NCBI GenBank assembly: GCA_964057225.1
Contig: OZ059900.1
Location: 22,397,638-22,461,637, forward strand
From: Auanema rhodensis
Taxonomy: Eukaryota > Nematoda > Chromadorea > Rhabditida > Rhabditidae
DNA length: 64,000 bases
Direction of reading: 5' to 3'
Each line of letters begins with the position of its first letter. Within the stretch, counting starts at the first letter, position 1. This document shows, in pieces, positions 25,980-40,900 of the stretch. The notes under the pieces were generated by a model, which searched no databases, was not told where the DNA came from, and saw only the letters and a list, made by a program, of their open reading frames with translations. Made by a program: the position numbers and the translations under genes.

Positions 25980-28900
25980 TATATTGATTAAATCGATTTT
26001 TGTTCATATGAGTCGTCAAATGCAACGAATTTCAGCGTGTTACATACTATAATGGAGTATTTTACATGCTGAACACTAGAAAAATACAAAAACACAGTAT
26101 TTCCCATGAGAAATATTTTATTATGCTGGAAAACCAGTTTTTGGAAATTTCGCTGTAAACAAGGTTTTGACTTACGATTTCATGTGTTCGAACTCATGCA
26201 ATGTCAATGAAACCTAGCTCAAAATTGTTCCTACAACGTCTAGTTCCACTTTCACGACAAAAAACAGGGGTTAGAAAATTAAGGAAATTAGCATATTCTG
26301 AGGGCACGCCCCTTATGGCTAATATTGATTAAATCGATTTTTGTTCATATGAGTCGTCAAATGCAACGAATTTCAGCGTGTTACATACTAAAATGAAGCA
26401 TTTTACATGCTGAACACTAAAAAAATACAAAAACACAGTATTTCCCATGAGAAATATTTTATTATGCTGGAAAACCAGTTTTTGGAAATTTCGCTGTAAA
26501 CAAGGTTTTGACTTACGATTTCATGTGTTCAAACTCATGCAATGTCAATGAAACCTAGCTCAAAATTGTTCCTACAACGTCTAATTCCACTTTCACGACA
26601 AAAAAACAGGGGTTAGAAAATTAAGGAAATTAGCATATTCTGAGGGCACGCCCCTTATGGCTAATATTGATTAAATCGATTTTTGTTCATATGAGTCGTC
26701 AAATGCAACGAATTTCAGCGTGTTACATACTAAAATGAAGTATTTTACATGCTGAACACTAGAAAAATACAAAAACACAGTATTTCCCATGAGAAATATT
26801 TTATTATGCTGGAAAACCAGTTTTTGGAAATTTCGCTGTAAACAAGGTTTTGACTTACGATTTCATGTGTTCAAACTCATGCAATGTCAATGAAACCTAG
26901 CTCAAAATTGTTCCTACAACGTCTAGTTCCACTTTCACGACAAAAAAACAGGGGTTAGAAAATTAAGGAAATTAGCATATTCTGAGGGCACGCCCCTTAT
27001 GGCTAATATTGATTAAATCGATTTTTGTTCATATGAGTCGTCAAATGCAACGAATTTCAGCGTGTTACATACTAAAATGAAGCATTTTACATGCTTAACA
27101 CTAGAAAAATACAAAAACACAGTATTTCCCATGAGAAATATTTTATTATGCTGGAAAACCAGTTTTTGGAAATTTCGCTGTAAACAAGGTTTCGACTTAC
27201 GATTTCATGTGTTCAAACTCATGCAATGTCAATGAAACCTAGCTCAAAATTGTTTCTACAACGTCTAGTTCCACTTTCACGACAAAAAAACAGGGGTTAG
27301 AAAATTAAGGAAATTAGCATATTCTGAGGGCACGCCCCTTATGGCTAATATTGATTAAATCGATTTTTGTTCATATGAGTCGTCAAATGCAACGAATTTC
27401 AGCGTGTTACATACTAAAATGAAGCATTTTACATGCTGAACACTAGAAAAATACAAAAACACAGTATTTCCCATGAGAAATATTTTATTATGCTGGAAAA
27501 CCAGTTTTTGGAAATTTCGCTGCAAACAAGGTTTTGACTTACGATTTCATGTGTTCAAACTCATGCAATGTCAATGAAACCTAGCTCAAAATTGTTCGTA
27601 CAACGTCTAATTCCACTTTCACGACAAAAGAACAGGGGTTAGAAAATTAAGGAAATTAGCATATTCTGAGGGCACGCCCCTTATGGCTAATATTGATTAA
27701 ATCGATTTTTGTTCATATGAGTCGTCAAATGCAACGAATTTCAGCGTGTTACATACTAAAATGAAGCATTTTACATGCTGAACACTAGAAAAATACAAAA
27801 ACACAGTATTTCCCATGAGAAATATTTTATTATGCTGGAAAACCAGTTTTTGGAAATTTCGCTGTAAACAAGGTTTTGACTTACGATTTCATGTGTTCAA
27901 ACTCATGCAATGTCAATGAAACCTAGCTCAAAATTGTTCGTACAACGTCTAGTTCCACTTTCACGACAAAAAAACAGGGGTTAGAAAATTAAGGAAATTA
28001 GCATATTCTGAGGGCACGCCCCTTATGGCTAATATTGATTAAATCGATTTTTGTTCATATGAGTCGTCAAATGCAACAAATTTCAGCGTGTTACATACTA
28101 AAATGAAGCATTTTACAAGCTGAACACTAGAAAAATACAAAAACACAGTTTTTCCCATGAGAAATATTTTATTATGCTGGAAAACCAGTTTTTGGAAATT
28201 TCGCTGTAAACAAGGTTTTGACTTACGATTTCATGTGTTCAAACTCATGCAATGTCAATGAAACCTAGCTCAAAATTGTTCGTACAACGTCTAGTTCCAC
28301 TTTCACGACAAAAAAACAGGGGTTAGAAAAATAAGGAAATTAGCATATTCTGAGGGCACGCCCCTTATGGCTAATATTGATTAAATCGATTTTTGTTCAT
28401 ATGAGTCGTCAAATGCAACAAATTTCAGCGTGTTACATACTAAAATGAAGCATTTTACAAGCTGAACACTAGAAAAATACAAAAACACAGTTTTTCCCAT
28501 GAGAAATATTTTATTATGCTGGAAACCAGTTTTTGGAATTTTCGCTGTAAACAAGGTTTTGACTTACGATTTCATGTGTTCAAACTCATGCAATGTCAAT
28601 GAAACCTAGCTCAAAATTGTTCGTACAACGTCTAGTTCCACTTTCACGACAAAAAAACAGGGGTTAGAAAATTTAGGAAATTAGCATATTCTGAGGGCAC
28701 GCCCCTTATGGCTAATATTGATTAAATCGATTTTTGTTCATATGAGTCGTCAAAAGCAACGAATTTCAGCGTGTTACATACTAAAATGAAGTATTTTACA
28801 TGCTGAACACTAGAAAAATACAAAAACACAGTATTTCCCATGAGAAATATTTTATTATGCTGGAAAACCAGTTTTTGGAAATTTCGCTGTAAACAAGGTT

Positions 28901-31900
28901 TTGACTTACGATTTCATGTGTTCAAACTCATGCAATGTCAATGAAACCTTGCTCAAAATTGTTCCTACAACGTCTAGTTCCACTTTCACGACAAAAAAAC
29001 AGGGGTTAGAAAATTAAGGAAATTAGCATATTCTGAGGGCACGCCCCTTATGGCTAATATTGATTAAATCGATTTTTGTTCATATGAGTCGTCAAATGAA
29101 ACGAATTTCAGGGTGTTACATACTAAAATGAAGCATTTTACATGCTGAACACTATAAAAATACAAAAACACAGTATTTCCCATGAGAAATATTTTATTAT
29201 GCTGGAAAACCAGTTTTTGGAAAGTTCGCTGTAAACAAGGTTTTGACTTACGATTTCATGTGTTCAAACTCATGCAATGTCAATGAAACCTAGCTCAAAA
29301 TTGTTCCTACAACGTCTAATTCCACTTTCACGACAAAAAAACAGGGGTTAGAAAATTAAGGAAATTAGCATATTCTGAGGGCACGCCCCTTATGGCTAAT
29401 ATTGATTAAATCGATTTTTGTTCATATGAGTCGTCAAATGAAACGAATTTCAGCGTGTTACATACTATAATGGAGTATTTTACATGCTGAACACTAGAAA
29501 AATACAAAAACACAGTATTTCCCATGAGAAATATTTTATTATGCTGGAAAACCAGTTTTTGGAAATTTCGCTGTAAACAAGGTTTTGACTTACGATTTCA
29601 TGTGTTCAAACTCATGCAATGTCAATGAAACCTAGCTCAAAATTGTTCCTACAACGTCTAGTTCCACTTTCACGACAAAAAACAGGGGTTAGAAAATTAA
29701 GGAAATTAGCATATTCTGAGGGCACGCCCCTTATGGCTTATATTGATTAAATCGATTTTTGTTCATATGAGTCGTCAAATGCAACGAATTTCAGCGTGTT
29801 ACATACTATAATGGAGTATTTTACATGCTGAACACTAGAAAAATACAAAAACACAGTATTTCCCATGAGAAATATTTTATTATGCTGGAAAACCAGTTTT
29901 TGGAAATTTCGCTGTAAACAAGGTTTTGACTTACGATTTCATGTGTTCGAACTCATGCAATGTCAATGAAACCTAGCTCAAAATTGTTCCTACAACGTCT
30001 AGTTCCACTTTCACGACAAAAAACAGGGGTTAGAAAATTAAGGAAATTAGCATATTCTGAGGGCACGCCCCTTATGGCTAATATTGATTAAATCGATTTT
30101 TGTTCATATGAGTCGTCAAATGCAACGAATTTCAGCGTGTTACATACTAAAATGAAGCATTTTACATGCTGAACACTAAAAAAATACAAAAACACAGTAT
30201 TTCCCATGAGAAATATTTTATTATGCTGGAAAACCAGTTTTTGGAAATTTCGCTGTAAACAAGGTTTTGACTTACGATTTCATGTGTTCAAACTCATGCA
30301 ATGTCAATGAAACCTAGCTCAAAATTGTTCCTACAACGTCTAATTCCACTTTCACGACAAAAAAACAGGGGTTAGAAAATTAAGGAAATTAGCATATTCT
30401 GAGGGCACGCCCCTTATGGCTAATATTGATTAAATCGATTTTTGTTCATATGAGTCGTCAAATGCAACGAATTTCAGCGTGTTACATACTAAAATGAAGT
30501 ATTTTACATGCTGAACACTAGAAAAATACAAAAACACAGTATTTCCCATGAGAAATATTTTATTATGCTGGAAAACCAGTTTTTGGAAATTTCGCTGTAA
30601 AAAAGGTTTTGACTTACGATTTCATGTGTTCAAACTCATGCAATGTCAATGAAACCTAGCTCAAAATTGTTCCTACAACGTCTAGTTCCACTTTCACGAC
30701 AAAAAACAGGGGTTAGAAAATTAAGGAAATTAGCATATTCTGAGGGCACGCCCCTTATGGCTTATATTGATTAAATCGATTTTTGTTCATATGAGTCGTC
30801 AAATGCAACGAATTTCAGCGTGTTACATACTAAAATGGAGTATTTTACATGCTGAACACTAGAAAAATACAAAAACACAGTATTTCCCATGAGAAATATT
30901 TTATTATGCTGGAAAACCAGTTTTTGGAAATTTCGCTGTAAACAAGGTTTTGACTTACGATTTCATGTGTTCGAACTCATGCAATGTCAATGAAACCTAG
31001 CTCAAAATTGTTCCTACAACGTCTAGTTCCACTTTCACGACAAAAAACAGGGGTTAGAAAATTAAGGAAATTAGCATATTCTGAGGGCACGCCCCTTATG
31101 GCTAATATTGATTAAATCGATTTTTGTTCATATGAGTCGTCAAATGCAACGAATTTCAGCGTGTTACATACTAAAATGAAGCATTTTACATGCTGAACAC
31201 TAGAAAAATACAAAAACACAGTATTTCCCATGAGAAATATTTTATTATGCTGGAAAACCAGTTTTTGGAAATTTCGCTGTAAACAAGGTTTTGACTTACG
31301 ATTTCATGTGTTCAAACTCATGCAATGTCAATGAAACCTAGCTCAAAATTGTTCCTACAACGTCTAATTCCACTTTCACGACAAAAAAACAGGGGTTAGA
31401 AAATTAAGGAAATTAGCATATTCTGAGGGCACGCCCCTTATGGCTAATATTGATTAAATCGATTTTTGTTCATATGAGTCGTCAAATGCAACGAATTTCA
31501 GCGTGTTACATACTAAAATGAAGCATTTTACATGCTGAACACTAAAAAAATACAAAAACACAGTATTTCCCATGAGAAATATTTTATTATGCTGGAAAAC
31601 CAGTTTTTGGAAATTTCGCTGTAAACAAGGTTTTGACTTACGATTTCATGTGTTCAAACTCATGCAATGTCAATGAAACCTAGCTCAAAATTGTTCGTAC
31701 AACGTCTAGTTCCACTTTCACGACAAAAAAACAGGGGTTAGAAAATTTAGGAAATTAGCATATTCTGAGGGCACGCCCCTTATGGCTAATATTGATTAAA
31801 TCGATTTTTGTTCATATGAGTCGTCAAAAGCAACGAATTTCAGCGTGTTACATACTAAAATGAAGTATTTTACATGCTGAACACTAGAAAAATACAAAAA

Positions 31901-34521
31901 CACAGTATTTCCCATGAGAAATATTTTATTATGCTGGAAAACCAGTTTTTGGAAATTTCGCTGTAAACAAGGTTTTGACTTACGATTTCATGTGTTCAAA
32001 CTCATGCAATGTCAATGAAACCTAGCTCAAAATTGTTCGTACAACGTCTAGTTCCACTTTCACGACAAAAAAACAGGGGTTCGAAAATTAAGGAAATTAG
32101 CATATTCTGAGGGCACGCCCCTTATGGCTAATATTGATTAAATCGATTTTTGTTCATATGAGTCGTCAAATGCAACAAATTTCAGCGTGTTACATACTAA
32201 AATGAAGCATTTTACAAGCTGAACACTAGAAAAATACAAAAACACAGTTTTTCCCATGAGAAATATTTTATTATGCTGGAAAACCAGTTTTTGGAAATTT
32301 CGCTGTAAACAAGGTTTTGACTTACGATTTCATGTGTTCAAACTCATGCAATGTCAATGAAACCTAGCTCAAAATTGTTCGTACAACGTCTAGTTCCACT
32401 TTCACGACAAAAAAACAGGGGTTAGAAAATTTAGGAAATTAGCATATTCTGAGGGCACGCCCCTTATGGCTAATATTGATTAAATCGATTTTGGTTCATA
32501 TGAGTCGTCAAATGCAACGAATTTCAGCGTGTTACATACTAAAATGAAGCATTTTACATGCTGAACACTAGAAAAATACAAAAACACAGTTTTACCCATG
32601 AGAAATATTTTATTATGCTGGAAAACCAGTTTTTGGAAATTTCGCTGTAAACAAGGTTTTGACTTACGATTTCATGTGTTCAAACTCATGCAATGTCAAT
32701 GAAACCTAGCTCAAAATTGTTCGTACAACGTCTAGTTCCACTTTCACGACAAAAAAACAGGGGTTAGAAAATTTAGGAAATTAGCATATTCTGAGGGCAC
32801 GCCCCTTATGGCTAATATTGATTAAATCGATTTTTGTTCATATGAGTCGTCAAATGCAACGAATTTCAGCGTGTTACATACTAAAATGAAGTATTTTACA
32901 TGCTGAACACTAGAAAAATACAAAAACACAGTATTTCCCATGAGAAATATTTTATTATGCTGGAAAACCAGTTTTTGGAAATTTCGCTGTAAACAAGGTT
33001 TTGACTTACGATTTCATGTGTTCAAACTCATGCAATGTCAATGAAACCTTGCTCAAAATTGTTCCTACAACGTCTAGTTCCACTTTCACGACAAAAAAAC
33101 AGGGGTTAGAAAATTAAGGAAATTAGCATATTCTGAGGGCACGCCCCTTATGGCTAATATTGATTAAATCGATTTTTGTTCATATGAGTCGTCAAATGAA
33201 ACGAATTTCAGGGTGTTACATACAAAAATGAAGCATTTTACATGCTGAACACTATAAAAATACAAAAACACAGTATTTCCCATGAGAAATATTTTATTAT
33301 GCTGGAAAACCAGTTTTTGGAAAGTTCGCTGTAAACAAGGTTTTGACTTACGATTTCATGTGTTCAAACTCATGCAATGTCAATGAAACCTTGCTCAAAA
33401 TTGTTTCTACAACGTCTAGTTCCACTTTCACGACAAAAAAACAGGGGTTAGAAAATTAAGGAAATTAGCATATTCTGAGGGCACGCCCCTTATGGCTAAT
33501 ATTGATTAAATCGATTTTTGTTCATATGAGTCGTCAAATGAAACGAATTTCAGGGTGTTACATACTAAAATGAAGCATTTTACATGCTGAACACTATAAA
33601 AATACAAAAACTTAGTATTTCCCATGAGAAATATTTTATTATGCTGGAAAACCAGTTTTTGGAAAGTTCGCTGTAAACAAGGTTTTGACTTACGATTTCA
33701 TGTGTTCAAACTCATGCAATGTCAATGAAACCTAGCTCAAAATTGTTCCTACAACGTCTTATTCCACTTTCACGACAAAAAAACAGGGGTTAGAAAATTA
33801 AGGAAATTAGCATATTCTGAGGGCACGCCCCTTATGGCTAATATTGATTAAATCGATTTTTGTTCATATGAGTCGTCAAATGCAACGAATTTCAGCGTGT
33901 TACATACTTAAATGAAGTATTTTACATGCTGAACACTAGAAAAATACAAAAACACAGTATTTCCCATGAGAAATATTTTATTATGCTGGAAAACCAGTTT
34001 TTGGAAATTTCGCTGTAAACAAGGTTTTGACTTACGATTTCATGTGTTCAAACTCATGCAATGTCAATGAAACCTAGCTCAAAATTGTTCCTACAACGTC
34101 TAGTTCCACTTTCACGACAAAAAACAGGGGTTAGAAAATTAAGGAAATTAGCATATTCTGAGGGCACGCCCCTTATGGCTTATATTGATTAAATCGATTT
34201 TTGTTCATATGAGTCGTCAAATGCAACGAATTTCAGCGTGTTACATACTAAAATGGAGTATTTTACATGCTGAACACTATAAAAATACAAAAACACAGTA
34301 TTTCCCATGAGAAATATTTTATTATGCTGGAAAACCAGTTTTTGGAAATTTCGCTGTAAACAAGGTTTTGACTTACGATTTCATGTGTTCAAACTCATGC
34401 AATGTCAATGAAACCTAGCTCAAAATTGTTCTACAACGTCTAATTCCACTTTCACGACAAAAAAACAGGGGTTAGAAAATTAAGGAAATTAGCATATTCT
34501 GAGGGCACGCCCCTTATGGCT
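25980..34521. repeat. 25-monomer HOR, 8542 bp, copy B
   Basis: Units 77-101 repeat units 52-76 at a constant offset of 8542 bp. Paired markers are 19081/27623, 19783/28325, 20210/28752, 22051/30593, 23284/31826, 23951/32493 and 25069/33611. Differences I noticed are 17573 T against 26115 A, 22131-22132 TC against 30673-30674 CT, and 22939 T against 31481 G. In the last unit (101, start 34181) the match breaks near 34278 (ACTATAAA against ACTAGAAA), and the right part has CTAATTCC and a 1-bp loss (TTCTACAACG). This is a young duplication. Confidence 0.9.
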
Positions 34522-35547
34522 AATATTGATTAAATCGATTTTTGTTCATATGAGTCGTCAAATGCAACGAATTTCAGCGTGTTACATACTAAAATGGAGC
34601 ATTTTACATGCTGAACACTAGAAAAATACAAAAACACAGTATTTCCCATGAGAAATATTTTATTATGCTGGAAAACCAGTTTTTGGAAATTTCGCTGTAA
34701 ACAAGGTTTTGACTTACGATTTCATGTGTTCAAACTCATGCAATGTCAATGAGACCTAGCTCAAAATTGTTCGTACAACGTCTAGTTCCACTTTCACGAC
34801 AAAAAAACAGGGGTTAGAAAATTAAGGAAATTAGCATATTCTGAGGGCACGCCCCTTATGGCTAATATTGATTAAATCGATTTTTGTTCATATGAGTCGT
34901 CAAATGCAACAAATTTCAGCGTGTTACATACTAAAATGAAGCATTTTACAAGCTGAACACTAGAAAAATACAAAAACACAGTTTTTCCCATGAGAAATAT
35001 TTTATTATGCTGGAAAACCAGTTTTTGGAAATTTCGCTGTAAACAAGGTTTTGACTTACGATTTCATGTGTTCAAACTCATGCAATGTCAATGAAACCTA
35101 GCTCAAAATTGTTCGTACAACGTCTAGTTCCACTTTCACGACAAAAAAACAGGGGTTAGAAAATTTAGGAAATTAGCATATTCTGAGGGCACGCCCCTTA
35201 TGGCTAATATTGATTAAATCGATTTTGGTTCATATGAGTCGTCAAATGCAACGAATTTCAGCGTGTTACATACTAAAATGAAGCATTTTACATGCTGAAC
35301 ACTAGAAAAATACAAAAACACAGTTTTACCCATGAGAAATATTTTATTATGCTGGAAAACCAGTTTTTGGAAATTTCGCTGTAAACAAGGTTTTGACTTA
35401 CGATTTCATGTGTTCAAACTCATGCAATGTCAATGAAACCTAGCTCAAAATTGTTCGTACAACGTCTAGTTCCACTTTCACGACAAAAAAACAGGGGTTA
35501 GAAAATTTGGGAAATTAGCATATTCTGAGGGCACGCCCCTTATGGCT
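34522..35547. repeat. Units 102-104, partial echo of the 25-mer block
   Basis: Units start at 34522, 34864 and 35206. Unit 102 has AAATGGAGC and a private GAGACC (near 34752). Units 103-104 match units 70-71 and 95-96: CAACAAATT with ACAAGCTG, then TTTTGGTTCAT with CAGTTTTACCC. Unit 104 ends AAAATTTGGG, a private change near 35510. The segment looks like a third, cut-down copy of that two-unit string. Confidence 0.75.
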
Positions 35548-37938
35548 AATATTGATTAAATCGATTTTTGTTCATATGAGTCGTCAAATGCAACGAATTT
35601 CAGCGTGTTACATACTAAAATGAAGCATTTTACATGCTGAACACTAGAAAAATACAAAAACACAGTATTTCCCATGAGAAATATTTTATTATGCTGGAAA
35701 ACCAGTTTTTGGAAATTTCGCTGTAAACAAGGTTTTGACTTACGATTTCATGTGTTCAAACTCATGCAATGTCAATGAAACCTAGCTCAAAATTGTTCCT
35801 ACAACGTCTAGTTCCACTTTCACGACAAAAAACAGGGGTTAGAAAATTAAGGAAATTAGCATATTCTGAGGGCACGCCCCTTATGGCTAATATTGATTAA
35901 ATCGATTTTTGTTCATATGAGTCGTCAAATGCAACGAATTTCAGCGTGTTACATACTAAAATGAAGCATTTTACATGCTGAACACTAGAAAAATACAAAA
36001 ACACAGTATTTCCCATGAGAAATATTTTATTATGCTGGAAAACCAGTTTTTGGAAATTTCGCTGTAAACAAGGTTTTGACTTACGATTTCATGTGTTCAA
36101 ACTCATGCAATGTCAATGAAACCTAGCTCAAAATTGTTCGTACAACGTCTAGTTCCACTTTCACGACAAAAAAACAGGGGTTAGAAAATTTAGGAAATTA
36201 GCATATTCTGAGGGCACGCCCCTTATGGCTAATATTGATTAAATCGATTTTTGTTCATATGAGTCGTCAAATGCAACGAATTTCAGCGTGTTACATACTA
36301 AAATGAAGCATTTTACATGCTGAACACTAGAAAAATACAAAAACACAGTATTTCCCATGAGAAATATTTTATTATGCTGGAAAACCAGTTTTTGGAAATT
36401 TCGCTGTAAACAAGGTTTTGACTTACGATTTCATGTGTTCAAACTCATGCAATGTCAATGAAACCTAGCTCAAAATTGTTCCTACAACGTCTAGTTCCAC
36501 TTTCACGACAAAAAACAGGGGTTAGAAAATTAAGGAAATTAGCATATTCTGAGGGCACGCCCCTTATGGCTAATATTGATTAAATCGATTTTTGTTCATA
36601 TGAGTCGTCAAATGCAACGAATTTCAGCGTGTTACATACTAAAATGAAGCATTTTACATGCTGAACACTAGAAAAATACAAAAACACAGTATTTCCCATG
36701 AGAAATATTTTATTATGCTGGAAAACCAGTTTTTGGAAATTTCGCTGTAAACAAGGTTTTGACTTACGATTTCATGTGTTCAAACTCATGCAATGTCAAT
36801 GAAACCTAGCTCAAAATTGTTCCTACAACGTCTAATTCCACTTTCACGACAAAAAAACAGGGGTTAGAAAATTAAGGAAATTAGCATATTCTGAGGGCAC
36901 GCCCCTTATGGCTAATATTGATTAAATCGATTTTTGTTCATATGAGTCGTCAAATGCAACGAATTTCAGCGTGTTACATACTAAAATGAAGCATTTTACA
37001 TGCTGAACACTAGAAAAATACAAAAACACAGTATTTCCCATGAGAAATATTTTATTATGCTGGAAAACCAGTTTTTGGAAATTTCGCTGTAAACAAGGTT
37101 TTGACTTACGATTTCATGTGTTCAAACTCATGCAATGTCAATGAAACCTAGCTCAAAATTGTTCGTACAACGTCTAGTTCCACTTTCACGACAAAAAAAC
37201 AGGGGTTAGAAAATTTAGGAAATTAGCATATTCTGAGGGCACGCCCCTTATGGCTAATATTGATTAAATCGATTTTTGTTCATATGAGTCGTCAAATGCA
37301 ACGAATTTCAGCGTGTTACATACTAAAATGAAGCATTTTACATGCTGAACACTAGAAAAATACAAAAACACAGTATTTCCCATGAGAAATATTTTATTAT
37401 GCTGGAAAACCAGTTTTTGGAAATTTCGCTGTAAACAAGGTTTTGACTTACGATTTCATGTGTTCAAACTCATGCAATGTCAATGAAACCTAGCTCAAAA
37501 TTGTTCCTACAACGTCTAGTTCCACTTTCACGACAAAAAACAGGGGTTAGAAAATTAAGGAAATTAGCATATTCTGAGGGCACGCCCCTTATGGCTAATA
37601 TTGATTAAATCGATTTTTGTTCATATGAGTCGTCAAATGCAACGAATTTCAGCGTGTTACATACTAAAATGAAGCATTTTACATGCTGAACACTAGAAAA
37701 ATACAAAAACACAGTATTTCCCATGAGAAATATTTTATTATGCTGGAAAACCAGTTTTTGGAAATTTCGCTGTAAACAAGGTTTTGACTTACGATTTCAT
37801 GTGTTCAAACTCATGCAATGTCAATGAAACCTAGCTCAAAATTGTTCCTACAACGTCTAATTCCACTTTCACGACAAAAAAACAGGGGTTAGAAAATTAA
37901 GGAAATTAGCATATTCTGAGGGCACGCCCCTTATGGCT
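35548..37938. repeat. Trimer HOR zone (about 1025 bp)
   Basis: Units start at 35548, 35889, 36231, 36572, 36914, 37256 and 37597. With a = TTCCTAC and A6, b = TTCCTAC with CTAATTCC and A7, c = TTCGTAC with AAATTTAGG, the order is a c a b c a b. The a-b-c trimer at 36231 restarts at 37256, 1025 bp on, and the first a-c pair looks like a trimer lacking b. Monomers here differ by only a few bases. Confidence 0.8.
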
Positions 37939-40900
37939 AATATTGATTAAATCGATTTTTGTTCATATGAGTCGTCAAATGCAACGAATTTTAGCGTGTT
38001 ACATACTAAAATGAAGCATTTTACATGCTGAACACTAGAAAAATACAAAAACACAGTATTTCCCATGAGAAATATTTTATTATGCTGGAAAACCAGTTTT
38101 TGGAAATTTCGCTGTAAACAAGGTTTTGACTTACGATTTCATGTGTTCAAACTCATGCAATGTCAATGAAACCTAGCTCAAAATTGTTCGTACAACGTCT
38201 AGTTCCACTTTCACGACAAAAAAACAGGGGTTAGAAAATTAAGGAAATTAGCATATTCTGAGGGCACGCCCCTTATGGCTAATATTGTTTAAATCGATTT
38301 TTGTTCATATGAGTCGTCAAATGCAACGAATTTCAGCGTGTTACATACTAAAATGAAGCATTTTACATGCTGAACACTAGAAAAATACAAAAACACAGTA
38401 TTTCCCATGAGAAATATTTTATTATGCTGGAAAACCAGTTTTTGGAAATTTCGCTGTAAACAAGGTTTTGACTTACGATTTCATGTGTTCAAACTCATGC
38501 AATGTCAATGAAACCTTGCTCAAAATTGTTCCTACAACGTCTAGTTCCACTTTCACGACAAAAAAACAGGGGTTAGAAAATTAAGGAAATTAGCATATTC
38601 TGAGGGCACGCCCCTTATGGCTAATATTGATTAAATCGATTTTTGTTCATATGAGTCGTCAAATGCAACAAATTTCAGCGTGTTACATACTAAAATGAAG
38701 CATTTTACATGCTGAACACTAGAAAAATACAAAAACACAGTTTTTCCCATGAGAAATATTTTATTATGCTGGAAAACCAGTTTTTGGAAATTTCGCTGTA
38801 AACAAGGTTTTGACTTACGATTTCATGTGTTCAAACTCATGCAATGTCAATGAAACCTAGCTCAAAATTGTTCCTACAACGTCTAGTTCCACTTTCACGA
38901 CAAAAAAACAGGGGTTAGAAAATTTAGGAAATTAGCATATTCTGAGGGCACGCCCCTTATGGCTAATATTGATTAAATCGATTTTTGTTCATATGAGTCG
39001 TCAAATGCAACGAATTTCAGCGTATTACATACTAAAATGAAGTATTTCACATGCTGAACACTAGAAAAATACAAAAACACAGTATTTCCCATGAGAAATA
39101 TTTTATTATGCTGGAAAACCAGTTTTTGGAAATTTCACTGTAAACAAGGTTTTGACTTACGATTTCATGTGTTCAAACTCATGCAATGTCAATGAAACCT
39201 TGCTCAAAATTGTTCCTACAACGTCTAGTTCCACTTTCACGACAAAAAAACAGGGGTTAGAAAATTAAGGAAATTAGCATATTCTGAGGGCACGCCCCTT
39301 ATGGCTAATATTGATTAAATCGATTTTTGTTCATATGAGTCGTCAAATGAAACGAATTTCAGGGTGTTACATACTAAAATGAAGCATTTTACATGCTGAA
39401 CACTATAAAAATACAAAAACACAGTATTTCCCATGAGAAATATTTTATTATGCTGGAAAACCAGTTTTTGGAAAGTTCGCTGTAAACAAGGTTTTGACTT
39501 ACGATTTCATGTGTTCAAACTCATGCAATGTCAATGAAACCTAGCTCAAAATTGTTCCTACAACGTCTAATTCCACTTTCACGACAAAAAAACAGGGGTT
39601 AGAAAATTAAGGAAATTAGCACATTCTGAGGGCACGCCCCTTATGGCTAATATTGATTAAATCGATTTTTGTTCATATGAGTCGTCAAATGCATTGAATT
39701 TCAGCGTGTTACATACTAAAATGAAGCATTTCACATGCTGAACACTAGAAAAATACAAAAACACAGTATTTCCCATGAGAAATATTTTATTATGCTGGAA
39801 AACCAGTTTTTGGAAATTTCGCTGTAAACAAGGTTTTGACTTACGATTTCATGTGTTCAAACTCATGCAATGTCAATGAAACCTAGCTCAAAATTGTTCC
39901 TACAACGTCTAGTTCCACTTTCACGACAAAAAAACAGGGGTTAGAAAATTAAGGAAATTAGCATATTCTGAGGGCACGCCCCTTATGGCTAATATTGATT
40001 AAATCGATTTTTGTTCATATGAGTCGTCAAATGCAACGAATTTCAGCGTGTTACATACTAAAATGAAGCATTTTACATGCTGAACACTATAAAAATACAA
40101 AAACACAGTATTTCCCATGAGAAATATTTTATTATGCTGGAAAACCAGTTTTTGGAAAGTTCGCTGTAAACAAGGTTTTGACTTACGATTTCATGTGTTC
40201 AAACTCATGCAATGTCAATGAAACCTTGCTCAAAATTGTTCCTACAACGTCTAGTTCCACTTTCACGACAAAAAAACAGGGGTTAGAAAATTTAGAAAAT
40301 TAGCATATTCTGAGGGCACGCCCCTTATGGCTAATATTGATTAAATCGATTTTTGTTCATATGAGTCGTCAAATGCAACGAATTTCAGCGTGTTACATAC
40401 TAAAATGAAGCATTTTACATGCTGAACACTATAAAAATACAAAAACACAGTATTTCCCATGAGAAATATTTTATTATGCTGGAAAACCAGTTTTTGGAAA
40501 GTTCGCTGTAAACAAGGTTTTGACTTACGATTTCATGTGTTCAAACTCATGCAATGTCAATGAAACCTTGCTCAAAATTGTTCCTACAACGTCTAGTTCC
40601 ACTTTCACGACAAAAAAACAGGGGTTAGAAAATTTAGAAAATTAGCATATTCTGAGGGCACGCCCCTTATGGCTAATATTGATTAAATCGATTTTTGTTC
40701 ATATGAGTCGTCAAATGAAACGAATTTCAGGGTGTTACATACTAAAATGAAGCATTTTACATGCTGAACACTATAAAAATACAAAAACACAGTATTTCCC
40801 ATGAGAAATATTTTATTATGCTGGAAAACCAGTTTTTGGAAAGTTCGCTGTAAACAAGGTTTTGACTTACGATTTCATGTGTTCAAACTCATGCAATGTC

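Noticed and set aside
17438-34521. Assembly artefact explaining the 8.5-kb duplication
   Set aside because: Not excluded, but the copies differ at three spots and the left 11-mer relation differs from the right flank, so a simple duplicated contig end is less likely. Left as a caveat.
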